Both the position numbers and the translations under genes were made by a program. The notes below the pieces were generated by a model. It did no database searches. It saw nothing but the letters and a program-made list of their open reading frames with translations, and was not told where the DNA came from. DNA of 64,000 nucleotides from Clostridia bacterium (GTDB lineage: Bacteria > Bacillota > Clostridia > UBA1381 > UBA9506): the NCBI GenBank assembly GCA_017549205.1, contig JAFYVH010000015.1, positions 26,491-90,490 on the forward strand, given 5' to 3'. Positions 8,315 to 19,917 of this stretch are shown here, in pieces; the stretch's first letter is position 1, and each line of letters opens with the position of its first letter.

Positions 8315-10711
8315 ATGAGAATCAGGCGAAAACTTTTTGCATGCGTTTCGGCTATGCTAACAGGCATCTATGTAGCCTATTTCATTCCTGATGCCATTCC
8401 GATTACCTTGCTTTTTGGTGCTATTTTTGTATTTTTCATTTCGCTTTTCTTTACGAAAAGAGGCATTTTGCCTCTTTTTATGATTTTATTCTTTCTGTTT
8501 GGAGCTTTTCACTTAACATATAAAAATGATGTGACGAAGCGGGCAGTCTATCCATATTTAAATGAATATGTAACCCTTTGCGGTGATGTGATTGCCGAGC
8601 CTGTCTATAATGAGAATGATGGCAGCAGCACGGTAACGGTGCGCCTTTTAGAGCTTTCTTTTTTAGAGTCTCGCACTGAAACCCGCGAAAAACTTTATGT
8701 AAAGATCAAGGCAGGGGAGCCTGTTCCCGGTTTTGGTCAAAGATTTACAGCGGTGTGCGTGCTATATATTCCTTCTGATGCTATGAATCGTGGCGGCTTT
8801 GACTATGCCCTGCATTTAAAATCGAAGAACATGTTTTTTCGGGGAACGGCAGAGAAGGGAACCATGGAGATTGTAGGTGCGTTTCCCCTTGGTATTTCTG
8901 ACCGCATTTATCAATTAAACCGATATTGCACAAAAGCTTTAGATAGTGTTTTCCCCAGAGATGCTGCCACGGTTTTGCAGGCGATGTGTCTGGGAAATAA
9001 AGAGAACATGTCAGAAGAATTAGAAGAGGCGTTGTCAGTCAGCGGCCTTTCTCATATGACCTCGGTGTCAGGCATGCATGTTTCTACTTTGGTTGGCGCA
9101 CTTTATGTTTTGTTTTCATTTTTCAAGCGCAACCGCAATCGCTATACTTGGCTGACCGGCGGACTACTTCTGTTTTTCATGATTTTTACCGGTGCAAGCG
9201 CGCCGGTTGTCCGCGCATGCATCATGGGCATTTTAATGCTCTTGGCGCCGCTTCTTTGCAGAAAGGCAGACCCTATAACCTCTTTGGCCTTTGCAGCCGG
9301 CGTGATTGTTTGCATAAATCCCCTTGCAGCATTTGATGCGGGGTTTATGCTTTCCTTTGCGGCGACCTTGGGCATATTTGTGTTAGGTAATCCACTACGG
9401 GAACGCTTATTGCAGCTATTGCACCTAACGGACAACGAAAAATGGTATGCAAAGATTTTCTCTTTTATTATAGCGGTCTTTTCCCTGACGGCAGCAGCCC
9501 AGTTGTTTTTGTTGCCTGTGGCTGCATGGATTTTTGGATATGTATCACGATGGAGCTTCATCACAAGTATTTTGACGGCACCTCTTGCCACAGTGCTTTT
9601 GATTTGCGGTTTGCTTGTGAGCTTTTTAGGACTTTTGCATCCCATGTTGAGCATCGTTTCAGCAAGCTTTACTTATCCCTTTGTTAAAGTGTTTTTGGGT
9701 GTGACTTATTTCTTTGGCAACATGCCCCAGGGACTTTTCACAATGGGTACTTTCTCCTTTATCGGCATTTGTGTTTACGGCACCTGTCTTTTTATATTTA
9801 AAAGACTATTGCGGGGAAAGTTTCGCCAATGCATTGTGGTGTCTGTCTTATTACCTATATTATTATGTGTTTTTCTTTTTGTTTCCAATGCCGGAGGGGA
9901 GAGAGCAGAGCTTACTTTTATTAATGTAGGCGAAGGTGACTGCGCCCTGTTGCGTCTGCCCTCGCAGGTAGACATTTTAATTGATGGTGGCGGAACGCCC
10001 TCATACCGCGGGGACTACGATGTGGGCAAGCAAATTGTTTTGCCCTATTTGAGAAAGAAAGGGATTTATGAGCTTGACTATGTCGTTGCGACCCATCCTC
10101 ACGAAGACCACATTCGAGGACTTTTGTCTCTTTTCTCTGCCATGAGAATTAACACACTTCTTGTGCCCATTGGTTTTGATGCTGTGCAAACCGGGGCAGA
10201 GCTGTTAGACTGTGCAAAAGAGCATGGCGTTACAGTTCGCATGCTGCAAGCAGGTGACATTCTCAAGTTTTCGCGACAGTGTGATTTAGAGGTGTTGTTG
10301 CCGGATACAGAATGGCTGCAAAAGGAACCATCAGAAAACGATGCTTCTTTGGTTCTGCGCTTTCATTATGGAAAATTGCAAGCGCTGTTTACCGGTGATT
10401 TGGAAGCAGCGGGAGAGGAAGAACTGGTTTCGCGCTATCCCGGGGAGCAAGTTACCATTTTAAAAGTGGGTCATCACGGCTCGTCCTCTTCAACAACAGC
10501 AGCATTGCTCTCCTGGGCAAAACCAGAATATGCATATATACCCTGTGATGAAAGGTATTACAATCATCCGGCGGCAGAAACACTAAAAAGGTTAGAAACG
10601 GCGGGGACTTTTGTCTTTCGTGCAGATGAAGATAAGGATGTAACCTTTGTTTTAAATCCTGAGGGCATACAGTCAATTAGAAAGGGTGGAAGGGATTATG
10701 ATGAAAATTGA
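8315..10711 (+). CDS. comEC: ComEC/Rec2 DNA uptake channel with metallo-beta-lactamase domain
   Basis: A membrane protein of 798 residues and standard full architecture. An N-terminal hydrophobic region and OB-like domain (about 1-210) is followed by the polytopic competence domain (about 215-500, with SGLSHMTSVSGMHVS and several helices). The C-terminal metallo-beta-lactamase domain (about 525-795) starts FINVGEGDCALLRL and contains THPHEDHIRG and VGHHGSSSS metal-binding motifs. ComEC carries single-stranded DNA across the membrane in natural transformation; the lactamase-like domain is thought to degrade the other strand. No comEA or comEB is adjacent, so competence is not shown. The gene overlaps holA by 11 nt, and this comEC-holA order is frequent in Firmicutes. 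Confidence 0.95.
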   Translation: MRIRRKLFACVSAMLTGIYVAYFIPDAIPITLLFGAIFVFFISLFFTKRGILPLFMILFFLFGAFHLTYKNDVTKRAVYPYLNEYVTLCGDVIAEPVYNENDGSSTVTVRLLELSFLESRTETREKLYVKIKAGEPVPGFGQRFTAVCVLYIPSDAMNRGGFDYALHLKSKNMFFRGTAEKGTMEIVGAFPLGISDRIYQLNRYCTKALDSVFPRDAATVLQAMCLGNKENMSEELEEALSVSGLSHMTSVSGMHVSTLVGALYVLFSFFKRNRNRYTWLTGGLLLFFMIFTGASAPVVRACIMGILMLLAPLLCRKADPITSLAFAAGVIVCINPLAAFDAGFMLSFAATLGIFVLGNPLRERLLQLLHLTDNEKWYAKIFSFIIAVFSLTAAAQLFLLPVAAWIFGYVSRWSFITSILTAPLATVLLICGLLVSFLGLLHPMLSIVSASFTYPFVKVFLGVTYFFGNMPQGLFTMGTFSFIGICVYGTCLFIFKRLLRGKFRQCIVVSVLLPILLCVFLFVSNAGGERAELTFINVGEGDCALLRLPSQVDILIDGGGTPSYRGDYDVGKQIVLPYLRKKGIYELDYVVATHPHEDHIRGLLSLFSAMRINTLLVPIGFDAVQTGAELLDCAKEHGVTVRMLQAGDILKFSRQCDLEVLLPDTEWLQKEPSENDASLVLRFHYGKLQALFTGDLEAAGEEELVSRYPGEQVTILKVGHHGSSSSTTAALLSWAKPEYAYIPCDERYYNHPAAETLKRLETAGTFVFRADEDKDVTFVLNPEGIQSIRKGGRDYDEN

Positions 10712-11723
10712 AGAACTAAAGCAAATTCTTAAAGGTCAAAAACCGGCGCCCCATGTTTTTTTGTTGTGGGGTGAAGAAGCGTTTTTGCGCGCTCATTACA
10801 AAAAACAGCTGGTGGCTTTTTTATCCCCCGATGTTATGGAGGATTTAAATGTTTTCACCTTTGAGGGCAAAAGCTATAACTTAAATCAGGTGGACGAGGC
10901 CATTGAGGCGCTGCCTGTTATGGCAGAGAAAAAGCTTTTGGTTTTTGACGATTCCCTTATCTTTAAGCCCGATGGACGAACCGGGGCAAAGGCAGAATAT
11001 CGCGAATACTGGGAACAACGCCTTAAAGACATTCCTCCCTATGTTTACATCATCTTTAATGAAAAAGAAATAGACAAGCGTAGTGCGCTGTTAAAATGGG
11101 TGGATAAAGAAGAGGTCTGTGTTGAATTTTCATTTTTAGGTGAAGAAGAGATGGTTCGGTGGACGGTTGGGCTTTTTAAAAATCTAGGCAAACAAATCGC
11201 CCCCGGTGATGCACGCTATTTAAATGAAATAACGCCGGCAGGCATGATGGTTGTGCGGCGAGAGGCCGAAAAGCTGGTTGCCTATGCAGGTGATAGACCG
11301 CAGGTGGTGCGCCGTGATATTGAAGAAATGGTCTCGCCGGAGCTTGAGGGTCGTGTGTTTGACATGGTGGCTTGTATTTTAAGAAAAGATGCAAGCACAG
11401 CCTTGCGCCTTTTAGATGACCTGTTTGCTTTAAAAACAGAACCCAACGAAATTTTAGGCGCCATTGTTTATAATGCAGACAAGCTTTTGCAGACAAAGCT
11501 CATGGCAGCCGATGGCGCCGATAAAAATCAAATTATGTCTAAACTGAAAATTAGTCCCTTTGCTGCGAGTAAGTTCCTGCGTGACTGCACAAAATATTCC
11601 GTGGAGCAGCTGAGAGTTTTGGTAAAGCGACTGGCAGAAACAGACGGATTTATTAAATCAAATTCAATGGATAACGATATGCTGGTCAGCCTGCTGGTTT
11701 CAGAGCTTTCAACAATCGAATGA
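10701..11723 (+). CDS. holA: DNA polymerase III delta subunit (clamp loader)
   Basis: About 340 residues. HolA opens the sliding clamp within the clamp-loader complex. The N-terminal domain has the family signature HVFLLWGEEAFLRAHYK and a degenerate nucleotide-binding fold without a functional P-loop. The middle contains TPAGMMVVRREAEKLVAY, and the C-terminal collar domain reads LDDLFALKTEPNEILGAI. ATG 10701 fits best, with GGAAGGG about 6 nt before it; ATG 10698 or GTG 10686 are possible. It is translationally coupled to comEC. The rpsT gene that often follows holA is absent; the CIRCE promoter of hrcA comes next. Confidence 0.93.
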   Translation: MKIEELKQILKGQKPAPHVFLLWGEEAFLRAHYKKQLVAFLSPDVMEDLNVFTFEGKSYNLNQVDEAIEALPVMAEKKLLVFDDSLIFKPDGRTGAKAEYREYWEQRLKDIPPYVYIIFNEKEIDKRSALLKWVDKEEVCVEFSFLGEEEMVRWTVGLFKNLGKQIAPGDARYLNEITPAGMMVVRREAEKLVAYAGDRPQVVRRDIEEMVSPELEGRVFDMVACILRKDASTALRLLDDLFALKTEPNEILGAIVYNADKLLQTKLMAADGADKNQIMSKLKISPFAASKFLRDCTKYSVEQLRVLVKRLAETDGFIKSNSMDNDMLVSLLVSELSTIE

Positions 11724-11763
11724 TAGTAAATATTGGGGTCACAAAAAATTCACAATTTAAAGC

Positions 11764-11792
11764 TTGACAATCATAAAAAAAAGTGCTATCTT
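11764..11792 (+). promoter_or_regulatory. hrcA operon promoter (sigma-A type)
   Basis: TTGACA (11764-11769), a 17-bp spacer and TATCTT (11787-11792). It directly precedes the CIRCE operator, as in other HrcA-controlled operons. Confidence 0.85.
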
Positions 11793-11796
11793 ATTA

Positions 11797-11823
11797 TTAG
11801 CACTCAAAGAGATAGAGTGCTAA
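11797..11823. promoter_or_regulatory. CIRCE operator (HrcA binding site)
   Basis: TTAGCACTC-N9-GAGTGCTAA, an exact match to the CIRCE consensus. It starts 5 nt after the -10 element, so HrcA would block initiation. The operator implies autoregulated, heat-inducible expression of hrcA-grpE-dnaK-dnaJ. Confidence 0.98.
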
Positions 11824-11839
11824 CAACGGGGTGGATGTT

Positions 11840-12904
11840 ATGGATATGAATGAAAGAAAAAGAAAAATCCTTCATTCAATCATAGATGAATACATCAAAA
11901 GTGCAGAGCCGATTGGTTCACGGCACATAGCCAAAAACCTGGATTTTGGCTTGTCAAGTGCCACCATTCGTAATGAAATGGCAGACCTGGAGGAAATGGG
12001 CTATTTAGAGCAGCCTCACACCTCTGCCGGCCGCATTCCCTCTGACAAGGGGTACAGGCTTTATGTTGATTCGCTGATGAATGATTATGAACTGACTGTG
12101 AGCGACCTAAGCGACTTTGGCGGCGTTTTGGAGTGGAAAATGGGCCAGATTGATAAAATTATCAAAAGGGCCTCGGTGCTCCTTTCAGAGCTGACACACT
12201 ACACAGCCGTGCTCACAACACCGGAGATGCGTCGCGGTGCTATTAAAACGGTAGAACTCGTGCCGGTTGACAGTGCATCGGCTTTGATTATTCTGGTGAC
12301 GAATGAGGGCGTGATGAAGCATAAACGCGTGTTGCTCCCTGCCGGAGTTGATGGTGAGTTTGTGCACAGCTTTTCCAATTTGCTGCGGGAAAAACTTTCC
12401 GGCTCGACATTGGAAGAAATAAGCGCAGCCAAAATTAGTGAAATTCGTCGGGCTATGCAGGCTCATTTTGAACTGCTGTTCCCGGTGCTTGACTTTATTG
12501 CCGAAATCATTGATGATGTTCGTGCCGAAACCGAAATCTTTACAAGCGGTGCCACCAACATTTTGAACTACCCCGAATTTAATGATGTGCACCGGGCAAA
12601 AGAATTTTTGGAGTTTTTGGATAATAAAGAGGCTGTTGCCGAAATTCTGCAGCCTGCCACCGGGCAGGAAGCCGGTTTTTCAGATGGCGGTATAACCGTT
12701 CGAATCGGCAAGGAAAACAAGCAGGACATCATGCAAAAGTCAAGCGTGATTACCGCTAATTATTATGTTGGCGATCAGGTTATGGGTCGGCTGGGCATTA
12801 TTGGTCCCACTCGTATGGATTATCCCAAAACCATTGCCAAAATCAAGCAAATATCAGCCATGCTGAACAGACTTTTATATGACTTATATATAGAAGAGGA
12901 ATGA
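11840..12904 (+). CDS. hrcA: Heat-inducible transcription repressor HrcA
   Basis: About 354 residues. An N-terminal winged helix (RKRKILHSIIDEYIKSAEPIGS, then SSATIRNEMADLEEMGYLEQPHTSAGRIPSD within the first 70 residues; read here in parts) is followed by a GAF-like domain and a dimerization region ending in NRLLYDLY. HrcA represses chaperone operons by binding CIRCE, and GroEL acts as its thermosensing partner in characterized species. The perfect CIRCE 17 bp upstream of the start confirms the assignment. ATG 11840 is preferred because GGGGTGG lies about 5 nt before it; GTG 11831 is an alternative. grpE follows 22 bp downstream. Confidence 0.97.
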   Translation: MDMNERKRKILHSIIDEYIKSAEPIGSRHIAKNLDFGLSSATIRNEMADLEEMGYLEQPHTSAGRIPSDKGYRLYVDSLMNDYELTVSDLSDFGGVLEWKMGQIDKIIKRASVLLSELTHYTAVLTTPEMRRGAIKTVELVPVDSASALIILVTNEGVMKHKRVLLPAGVDGEFVHSFSNLLREKLSGSTLEEISAAKISEIRRAMQAHFELLFPVLDFIAEIIDDVRAETEIFTSGATNILNYPEFNDVHRAKEFLEFLDNKEAVAEILQPATGQEAGFSDGGITVRIGKENKQDIMQKSSVITANYYVGDQVMGRLGIIGPTRMDYPKTIAKIKQISAMLNRLLYDLYIEEE

Positions 12905-12926
12905 CAGAGAAAGGAATGGTTCACAG

Positions 12927-15357
<2,431 letters not shown>

Positions 15358-15377
15358 GAGAAATAGTTAAAAGAATC

Positions 15378-15411
15378 GGGGTCTGTGGCAAAGTTTTTTT
15401 GCTGCAGCCCC
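15378..15411 (+). other. Hairpin between dnaK and dnaJ, possible attenuator or RNA-stability element
   Basis: GGGG(T)CTGTGGCA can pair with TGCTGCAGCCCC around an 8-10 nt loop, with one bulge and two G-U pairs. The following sequence is T-rich but not a clean T run. Such a structure could lower dnaJ output relative to dnaK. Confidence 0.3.
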
Positions 15412-15440
15412 TTGTTCTTGTTTTGTGAGGGGAATCATAA

Positions 15441-16589
15441 ATGGCAGAAAAAAGAGATTATTATGAAGTGTTAGGCGTTAATAAAGGCGCCAGTGCCGAT
15501 GAGCTTAAAAAGGCATACCGAAAGCTTGCCAAAAAATATCATCCGGATTTAAACCCCGATGATAAAGAAGCAGAAGCCAAGTTTAAAGAAGCTAACGAGG
15601 CCTATGAAGTGCTTTCTGACCCGGAGAAAAAGCAGCGCTATGACCAGTTTGGTCATGCAGGCGTCGACCCCAATTTCGGTGCAGGCGGCGGAGGTTTTGG
15701 TGGCGGCTTTGGCGGTGGCTTCGATTTTGGCGACATTTTTGAAGGCTTTTTCGGCGGTGGCTTTGGCGGTCGTGGCGGTGCGCGTCGCAGTGGGCCCAAG
15801 CGTGGCTCAGATTTAGAGGCAGAAGTGACCATCACCTTTGAAGAGGCTGCTTTTGGTTGCGAAAAAGAAATTCATTTGTATCGAACAGAATTTTGTCCCG
15901 ATTGTGACGGCAGCGGTGCCAAGGCAGGCAGCGAGGTTGTAACCTGTAGCACCTGCGGTGGCAGCGGTCAGGTGCGCAGCACACAGCGTACCATTTTGGG
16001 TAACATGTCCACAGTCAGCACCTGCAGCACCTGCGGCGGTAAGGGCAAAATTGTAAAAGAGCCTTGCGGCAAGTGTGCCGGCAAAGGCAAAATTAGGAAG
16101 TCAAGAACCATTAAGGTAAACATTCCCGCCGGCATAGACAATGGCCAAAGCATTTCTCTTTCCGGCCAGGGTAATGTGGGCGATAAGGGTGCACCGGCCG
16201 GCAACTTATTTGTGGTGGTAACGGTGTTACCTCACAGCCTGTTCCAAAGAAACGGCTTTGACGTGCTGTGCGAGGTGCCCATCACCTTTGTGCAGGCGGC
16301 ATTGGGCGCCGAACTTGAAGTTCCTACTTTAGACGGAAAGGTGAAATATACCATTCCCGAAGGCACCCAGACAGGCACGGTCTTCCGTTTGAAAGGCAAG
16401 GGTATATCCATGCTGCGCCGCAGTGGTCGTGGTGACCAATATGTGCGTGTTATGGTTGAAATTCCAACTCATCTTTCTGGCAAGCAAAAAGACCTTTTGC
16501 GAGAGTTTGAAGGGAGCTTAAAGGGCAATAACCACACCAATCAAAAAAGCTTTTTTGATAAAATGCGGGGCAATAGCGGGAAGGGCTGA
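15441..16589 (+). CDS. dnaJ: Chaperone DnaJ (Hsp40, class A)
   Basis: 382 residues with the complete class A layout. The J domain (1-70) includes [19 protein letters not shown] with the HPD triad that stimulates DnaK ATPase. A Gly/Phe-rich linker follows (about 75-115). Four CxxCxGxG zinc repeats ([32 protein letters not shown]; about 153-215) come next, then the C-terminal substrate-binding beta domains with VEVHLDI-like and [18 protein letters not shown] segments. It follows dnaK by 83 bp and is followed 5 bp later by lplA. Confidence 0.97.
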   Translation: MAEKRDYYEVLGVNKGASADELKKAYRKLAKKYHPDLNPDDKEAEAKFKEANEAYEVLSDPEKKQRYDQFGHAGVDPNFGAGGGGFGGGFGGGFDFGDIFEGFFGGGFGGRGGARRSGPKRGSDLEAEVTITFEEAAFGCEKEIHLYRTEFCPDCDGSGAKAGSEVVTCSTCGGSGQVRSTQRTILGNMSTVSTCSTCGGKGKIVKEPCGKCAGKGKIRKSRTIKVNIPAGIDNGQSISLSGQGNVGDKGAPAGNLFVVVTVLPHSLFQRNGFDVLCEVPITFVQAALGAELEVPTLDGKVKYTIPEGTQTGTVFRLKGKGISMLRRSGRGDQYVRVMVEIPTHLSGKQKDLLREFEGSLKGNNHTNQKSFFDKMRGNSGKG

Positions 16590-16594
16590 GGCTG

Positions 16595-17572
16595 ATGCTG
16601 TTTATTGAAAATAAAAGTACAGACCCCTATTTTAATCTGGCGGCAGAAGAATTTTTAATGAATGAGCTGTCGGAAGAGGTTTTTATGCTCTGGCGCAATG
16701 CCCATACCATTGTGATTGGTCGCAACCAAAACACTTTGGCCGAAATCAACTATGACTATGTAAAAGATAAAGGCATTCATGTAGTGAGGCGAATGTCCGG
16801 CGGTGGTGCGGTGTTTCACGACCTGGGCAACATCAATTTCACCTTTATCATGAACTCGGGCGATGATTTCAGTAACTATGCAAAATTCACACAGCCTGTC
16901 ATTGATTTTTTGCAAAGCTTAGGCGCTAATGCTGCGCTTAGGGGTCGAAATGACCTGGTGATTGCAGAAAAAAAAATATCGGGCAACGCCCAGTATATGC
17001 ACAAAAATCGCATTTTGCATCACGGCACTTTGCTTTATGACACAGAGCAAAGTCATTTGGCAGAGGCTCTTCGGGTTTCTGAAGATAAAATTAAGAGTAA
17101 GGGCATTCAGTCGGTTCGTAGTCGTGTGACGAATATAAGACCCTATCTGAATGAGTCCCTTTCACCGGAGGCATTCATTGAGCGGTTTAAGGACTACATG
17201 ACTAAAATGGTGGCCGATTGTCAATACTATGACCTGCAGCCTCATGTGGCAGACATACAGCGCCTGCGAGATGAAAAATATGCAACATGGGACTGGAATT
17301 TTGGGTATTCTCCCAAATATACCTATCATAAGAAGAAACGTTTTTCTTTTGGTGAGGTTGAGGTGCATTTAGATATTAACAGCTCTTCTGTGATTGAGAG
17401 TGCGAAAGTCAGTGGTGACTTTTTCTCTAAAAAGCCCATTGAGGAGCTAGAGGCGGCACTTTGCAACAGGCATCATGAGCCCAAAGAGGTCTTAAAAGCC
17501 TTTTCTTGCCAGGAGATTTCAGATTATATTCAGGGAATGACCCCAAATGATTTAATGGAATTGTTGTTTTAA
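16595..17572 (+). CDS. lplA: Lipoate-protein ligase A
   Basis: 325 residues. LplA attaches salvaged lipoate to E2 or H-protein lysines through a lipoyl-AMP intermediate. Family motifs are visible: NLAAEEFLM, WRNAHTIVIGRNQN, VVRRMSGGGAVFHDLGNINFT (quoted across the RRxSGGGAVYHD signature) and the substrate lysine region KISGNAQYMH. The C-terminal accessory domain is present, as expected for a stand-alone ligase. It sits 5 bp after dnaJ, so it probably shares the heat-shock transcript; that link looks positional rather than functional. Confidence 0.94.
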   Translation: MLFIENKSTDPYFNLAAEEFLMNELSEEVFMLWRNAHTIVIGRNQNTLAEINYDYVKDKGIHVVRRMSGGGAVFHDLGNINFTFIMNSGDDFSNYAKFTQPVIDFLQSLGANAALRGRNDLVIAEKKISGNAQYMHKNRILHHGTLLYDTEQSHLAEALRVSEDKIKSKGIQSVRSRVTNIRPYLNESLSPEAFIERFKDYMTKMVADCQYYDLQPHVADIQRLRDEKYATWDWNFGYSPKYTYHKKKRFSFGEVEVHLDINSSSVIESAKVSGDFFSKKPIEELEAALCNRHHEPKEVLKAFSCQEISDYIQGMTPNDLMELLF

Positions 17573-17634
17573 AAGTGACGAAAAAACATAACAGATTGAA
17601 ATTTACCCGGGCTAAAGCCGGAACGGAGGATATT

Positions 17635-19005
17635 ATGTTTCAAAAGGAAAGTGGCTGGAAAACAGCAGATAGTGCTTTAAAGAACGAGATTTTTTGTTTT
17701 TGCGAGGGCTATAAGAATTATTTGGATAAAGGAAAAACCGAGCGCCTGGCGGTGAGCGTGGCAAAGCACATGGCAGAAGCACACGGTTTTTGTGACCTTG
17801 AAAGCAAGGAAAATTTAAAGCCGGGTGATAAAGTCTACATCATCAATCGTGAAAAAAATATTTTTCTGGCCGTTTTAGGCAAGGAGGATTTGGAAAAGGG
17901 CGTTTCTCTCATTATTGCCCATGTTGATTCACCCCGGATGGACCTTAAACAAAATCCTGTTTACGCAGATAGCGGTCTTGCCATGCTGAAAACCCATTAT
18001 TATGGCGGCATAAAAAAATATCAGTGGACAGCCGTTCCTCTTTCTCTTCATGGCGTGGTTATGACCAAGGACGGCAAAAAGATTCAAATTGATATTGGCG
18101 ACGGTCTTGACGACCCTGTGTTTTGCATTACCGATTTGTTGCCCCATCTGGCCACAGACCAGATGCAGAAAAAAGCAACGGAAATTATCAGCGGCGAAGC
18201 TCTTAACATTGTTGTAGGCAGCCTGCCTGCCGAGGATGCAGAAAAAGATGCAGAAAAAGAAGCGCTTTTGACTCTTTTATCAGCTGAATATGGCATTTGT
18301 GAAGAAGATTTTTTAAGTGCAGAACTTGAAGCGGTTCCTGCTTTTTCTGCCCGTGATTTAGGCTTTGACAGAGGTTTGGTGGCGGCCTATGGTCAGGATG
18401 ACAGAGTGTGTGCCTACACTGCACTTAAGGCCATTTTAGAAACAGAGGCGCCGGAGAAAACTGCCATTTGTGTTTTGACAGATAAAGAAGAAATAGGCAG
18501 CATGGGTAACACCGGCATGCGTTCTGCCTTTTTTGAATATGCCATGGCACTTTTGCTGGAAAAATCAACCGGTACTTATAACGAACTCATGCTTAAAAAG
18601 ACTTTTCGCCATTCCCAGTGTTTATCAGCGGATGTGAGTGCAGGCGTTGACCCCACATGGCCGGAGGTGCATGATAAGCTCAATGCGCCCTACATTGGTC
18701 GTGGTGTTGTGCTGACAAAGTTCACCGGTTCAAGAGGCAAGTCGGGTACATCAGATGCCAATGCAGAGTTTGTGTTCCGTGTGCGTCATTGTTTTGATGA
18801 AAACCAGGTGTTCTGGCAAAGCGGCGAATTGGGCAAGGTGGACATGGGCGGTGGCGGTACCATTGCACAGTATGTAGCCAATTTAGATGTTGAGGTTGTG
18901 GATTGTGGCGTTCCGTTGCTTTCCATGCACGCACCTTTAGAAGTGGCATCGAAGCTGGATATTTACATGGCTTACAAGGCCTATAAAGCATTTTACAACA
19001 ACTAA
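17635..19005 (+). CDS. M18 family aminopeptidase
   Basis: About 456 residues. A cytoplasmic metallo-aminopeptidase (aminopeptidase I / ApeA group) that normally forms dodecamers and removes N-terminal acidic or neutral residues. Two-zinc-site motifs are present: IIAHVDSPRMDLK (His-x-Asp), DKEEIGSMGNTG (catalytic Glu-Glu), SADVSAGVDPTWPE and the C-terminal PLLSMHAPLEVASK with the last His ligand. ATG 17635 is preferred because GGAGG lies 5 nt upstream; the open frame extends to GTG 17575 but that stretch has no ribosome site. A strong hairpin follows the stop. Confidence 0.93.
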   Translation: MFQKESGWKTADSALKNEIFCFCEGYKNYLDKGKTERLAVSVAKHMAEAHGFCDLESKENLKPGDKVYIINREKNIFLAVLGKEDLEKGVSLIIAHVDSPRMDLKQNPVYADSGLAMLKTHYYGGIKKYQWTAVPLSLHGVVMTKDGKKIQIDIGDGLDDPVFCITDLLPHLATDQMQKKATEIISGEALNIVVGSLPAEDAEKDAEKEALLTLLSAEYGICEEDFLSAELEAVPAFSARDLGFDRGLVAAYGQDDRVCAYTALKAILETEAPEKTAICVLTDKEEIGSMGNTGMRSAFFEYAMALLLEKSTGTYNELMLKKTFRHSQCLSADVSAGVDPTWPEVHDKLNAPYIGRGVVLTKFTGSRGKSGTSDANAEFVFRVRHCFDENQVFWQSGELGKVDMGGGGTIAQYVANLDVEVVDCGVPLLSMHAPLEVASKLDIYMAYKAYKAFYNN

Positions 19006-19015
19006 ATTTATCAAC

Positions 19016-19060
19016 GAAAAACAGCGTCTGTCACAAGTGTTTGTGACAGACGCTGTTTTT
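19016..19060. terminator. Bidirectional rho-independent terminator
   Basis: A 16-bp perfect stem (ACAGCGTCTGTCACAA at 19021-19036 with its complement at 19041-19056) closes a GTGT loop. It is flanked by A residues on the left and T residues on the right. It serves the convergent aminopeptidase (+) and membrane-protein (-) genes. Confidence 0.9.
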
Positions 19061-19078
19061 CCTAATAGAAGCTTTATT

Positions 19079-19744
19079 TCAATTGTTCGGATTATCTGCA
19101 ATCATTTGCATTAAGGCCTCGACCTGATGCTCAAAAAATGCCAGCTTTTTCTTGCTGTTGCCGATTTGCATAGCATTCTTGGGGCGCAAGGTTATGTAAA
19201 GACCGTCGGGCAGGTCATTGATGGTGTTAAAGGGCGCGAGCTCTTTAAGAGGAATTTTAATCAGTTCATCAGCGGCGTGGCCAAAGGTATCCGGCAGTTC
19301 GCTGTAGGTACCCAACAGCTCTTGCTCATTAAAAAACAAAAAGGTTTCTTCATCTAAAATCTGCAAGGCGCTTTCCGCGGCGGCAAGAGAGCCTGCCAGT
19401 TTGGTTTGAAGAGCCAAAAAGTTTTGAAGGTCGGTTTTTTCCATAGCTTTATCATAATAAATATAGTTTATTGTGGCAAGGCTTTTTCCGTCCTCATCAA
19501 AGTCCAGGGGCATGCTTGCCATGGACTCTGTGGCGGCGTTCCAAATCTCATGAGAAACATAAATGCTGCTTGTGACCAAAATGGGAACATCCGTTTTGGG
19601 TCTGAATACAGTTGATTTCAAAAAGGATACAACACCAATCACAAGAATGATGGTGATGATAAAGGGCCATTTATAATAATCCAAAAAGTATTGAAAGCGT
19701 TGTCCTTTGGGGACCTCCGATGGTTTATATGTATGGTCAGCCAT
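19079..19744 (-). CDS. Single-pass membrane protein of unknown function
   Basis: 221 residues. A 25-residue soluble head ends in basic/aromatic residues (FQYFLDYYKW) and is followed by one membrane helix (about 25-45, PFIITIILVIGVVSFL). An extracytoplasmic domain of about 175 residues follows, rich in acidic residues and lacking cysteine. No catalytic motif is apparent, and I do not recognise the family. The start is firm: AAAGGAGA lies about 7 nt before ATG. It stands alone between terminators, next to but not part of the hydrogenase operon. Confidence 0.7.
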   Translation of the reverse strand: MADHTYKPSEVPKGQRFQYFLDYYKWPFIITIILVIGVVSFLKSTVFRPKTDVPILVTSSIYVSHEIWNAATESMASMPLDFDEDGKSLATINYIYYDKAMEKTDLQNFLALQTKLAGSLAAAESALQILDEETFLFFNEQELLGTYSELPDTFGHAADELIKIPLKELAPFNTINDLPDGLYITLRPKNAMQIGNSKKKLAFFEHQVEALMQMIADNPNN

Positions 19745-19862
19745 GAGCCTGTCTCCTTTGGTTTATTAAATTGCTACTTTTTTATTATAAAGGAATTTGA
19801 CCAAGATGTCAAAGGGATGAGGACTTTGTTTACAAATATGTCATTATTTTTAGAAAAATCCA

Positions 19863-19896
19863 TGAAAAAGGCGGTGTCAACTTGGTTGACACCGCC
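19863..19896 (-). terminator. Terminator of the hydrogenase operon
   Basis: GGCGGTGTCAAC (19870-19881) pairs perfectly with GTTGACACCGCC (19885-19896) around a 3-nt loop. On the minus strand the stem is followed by a T run (A residues at 19865-19869). It lies 22 bp after the hydrogenase stop. Confidence 0.9.
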
Positions 19897-19917
19897 TTGA
19901 TGCATTCTACACGATTA

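Noticed and set aside
9142..9654. 170-codon open frame antisense to comEC
   Set aside because: Fully covered by a complete comEC with intact motifs; the translation is low-complexity and basic.
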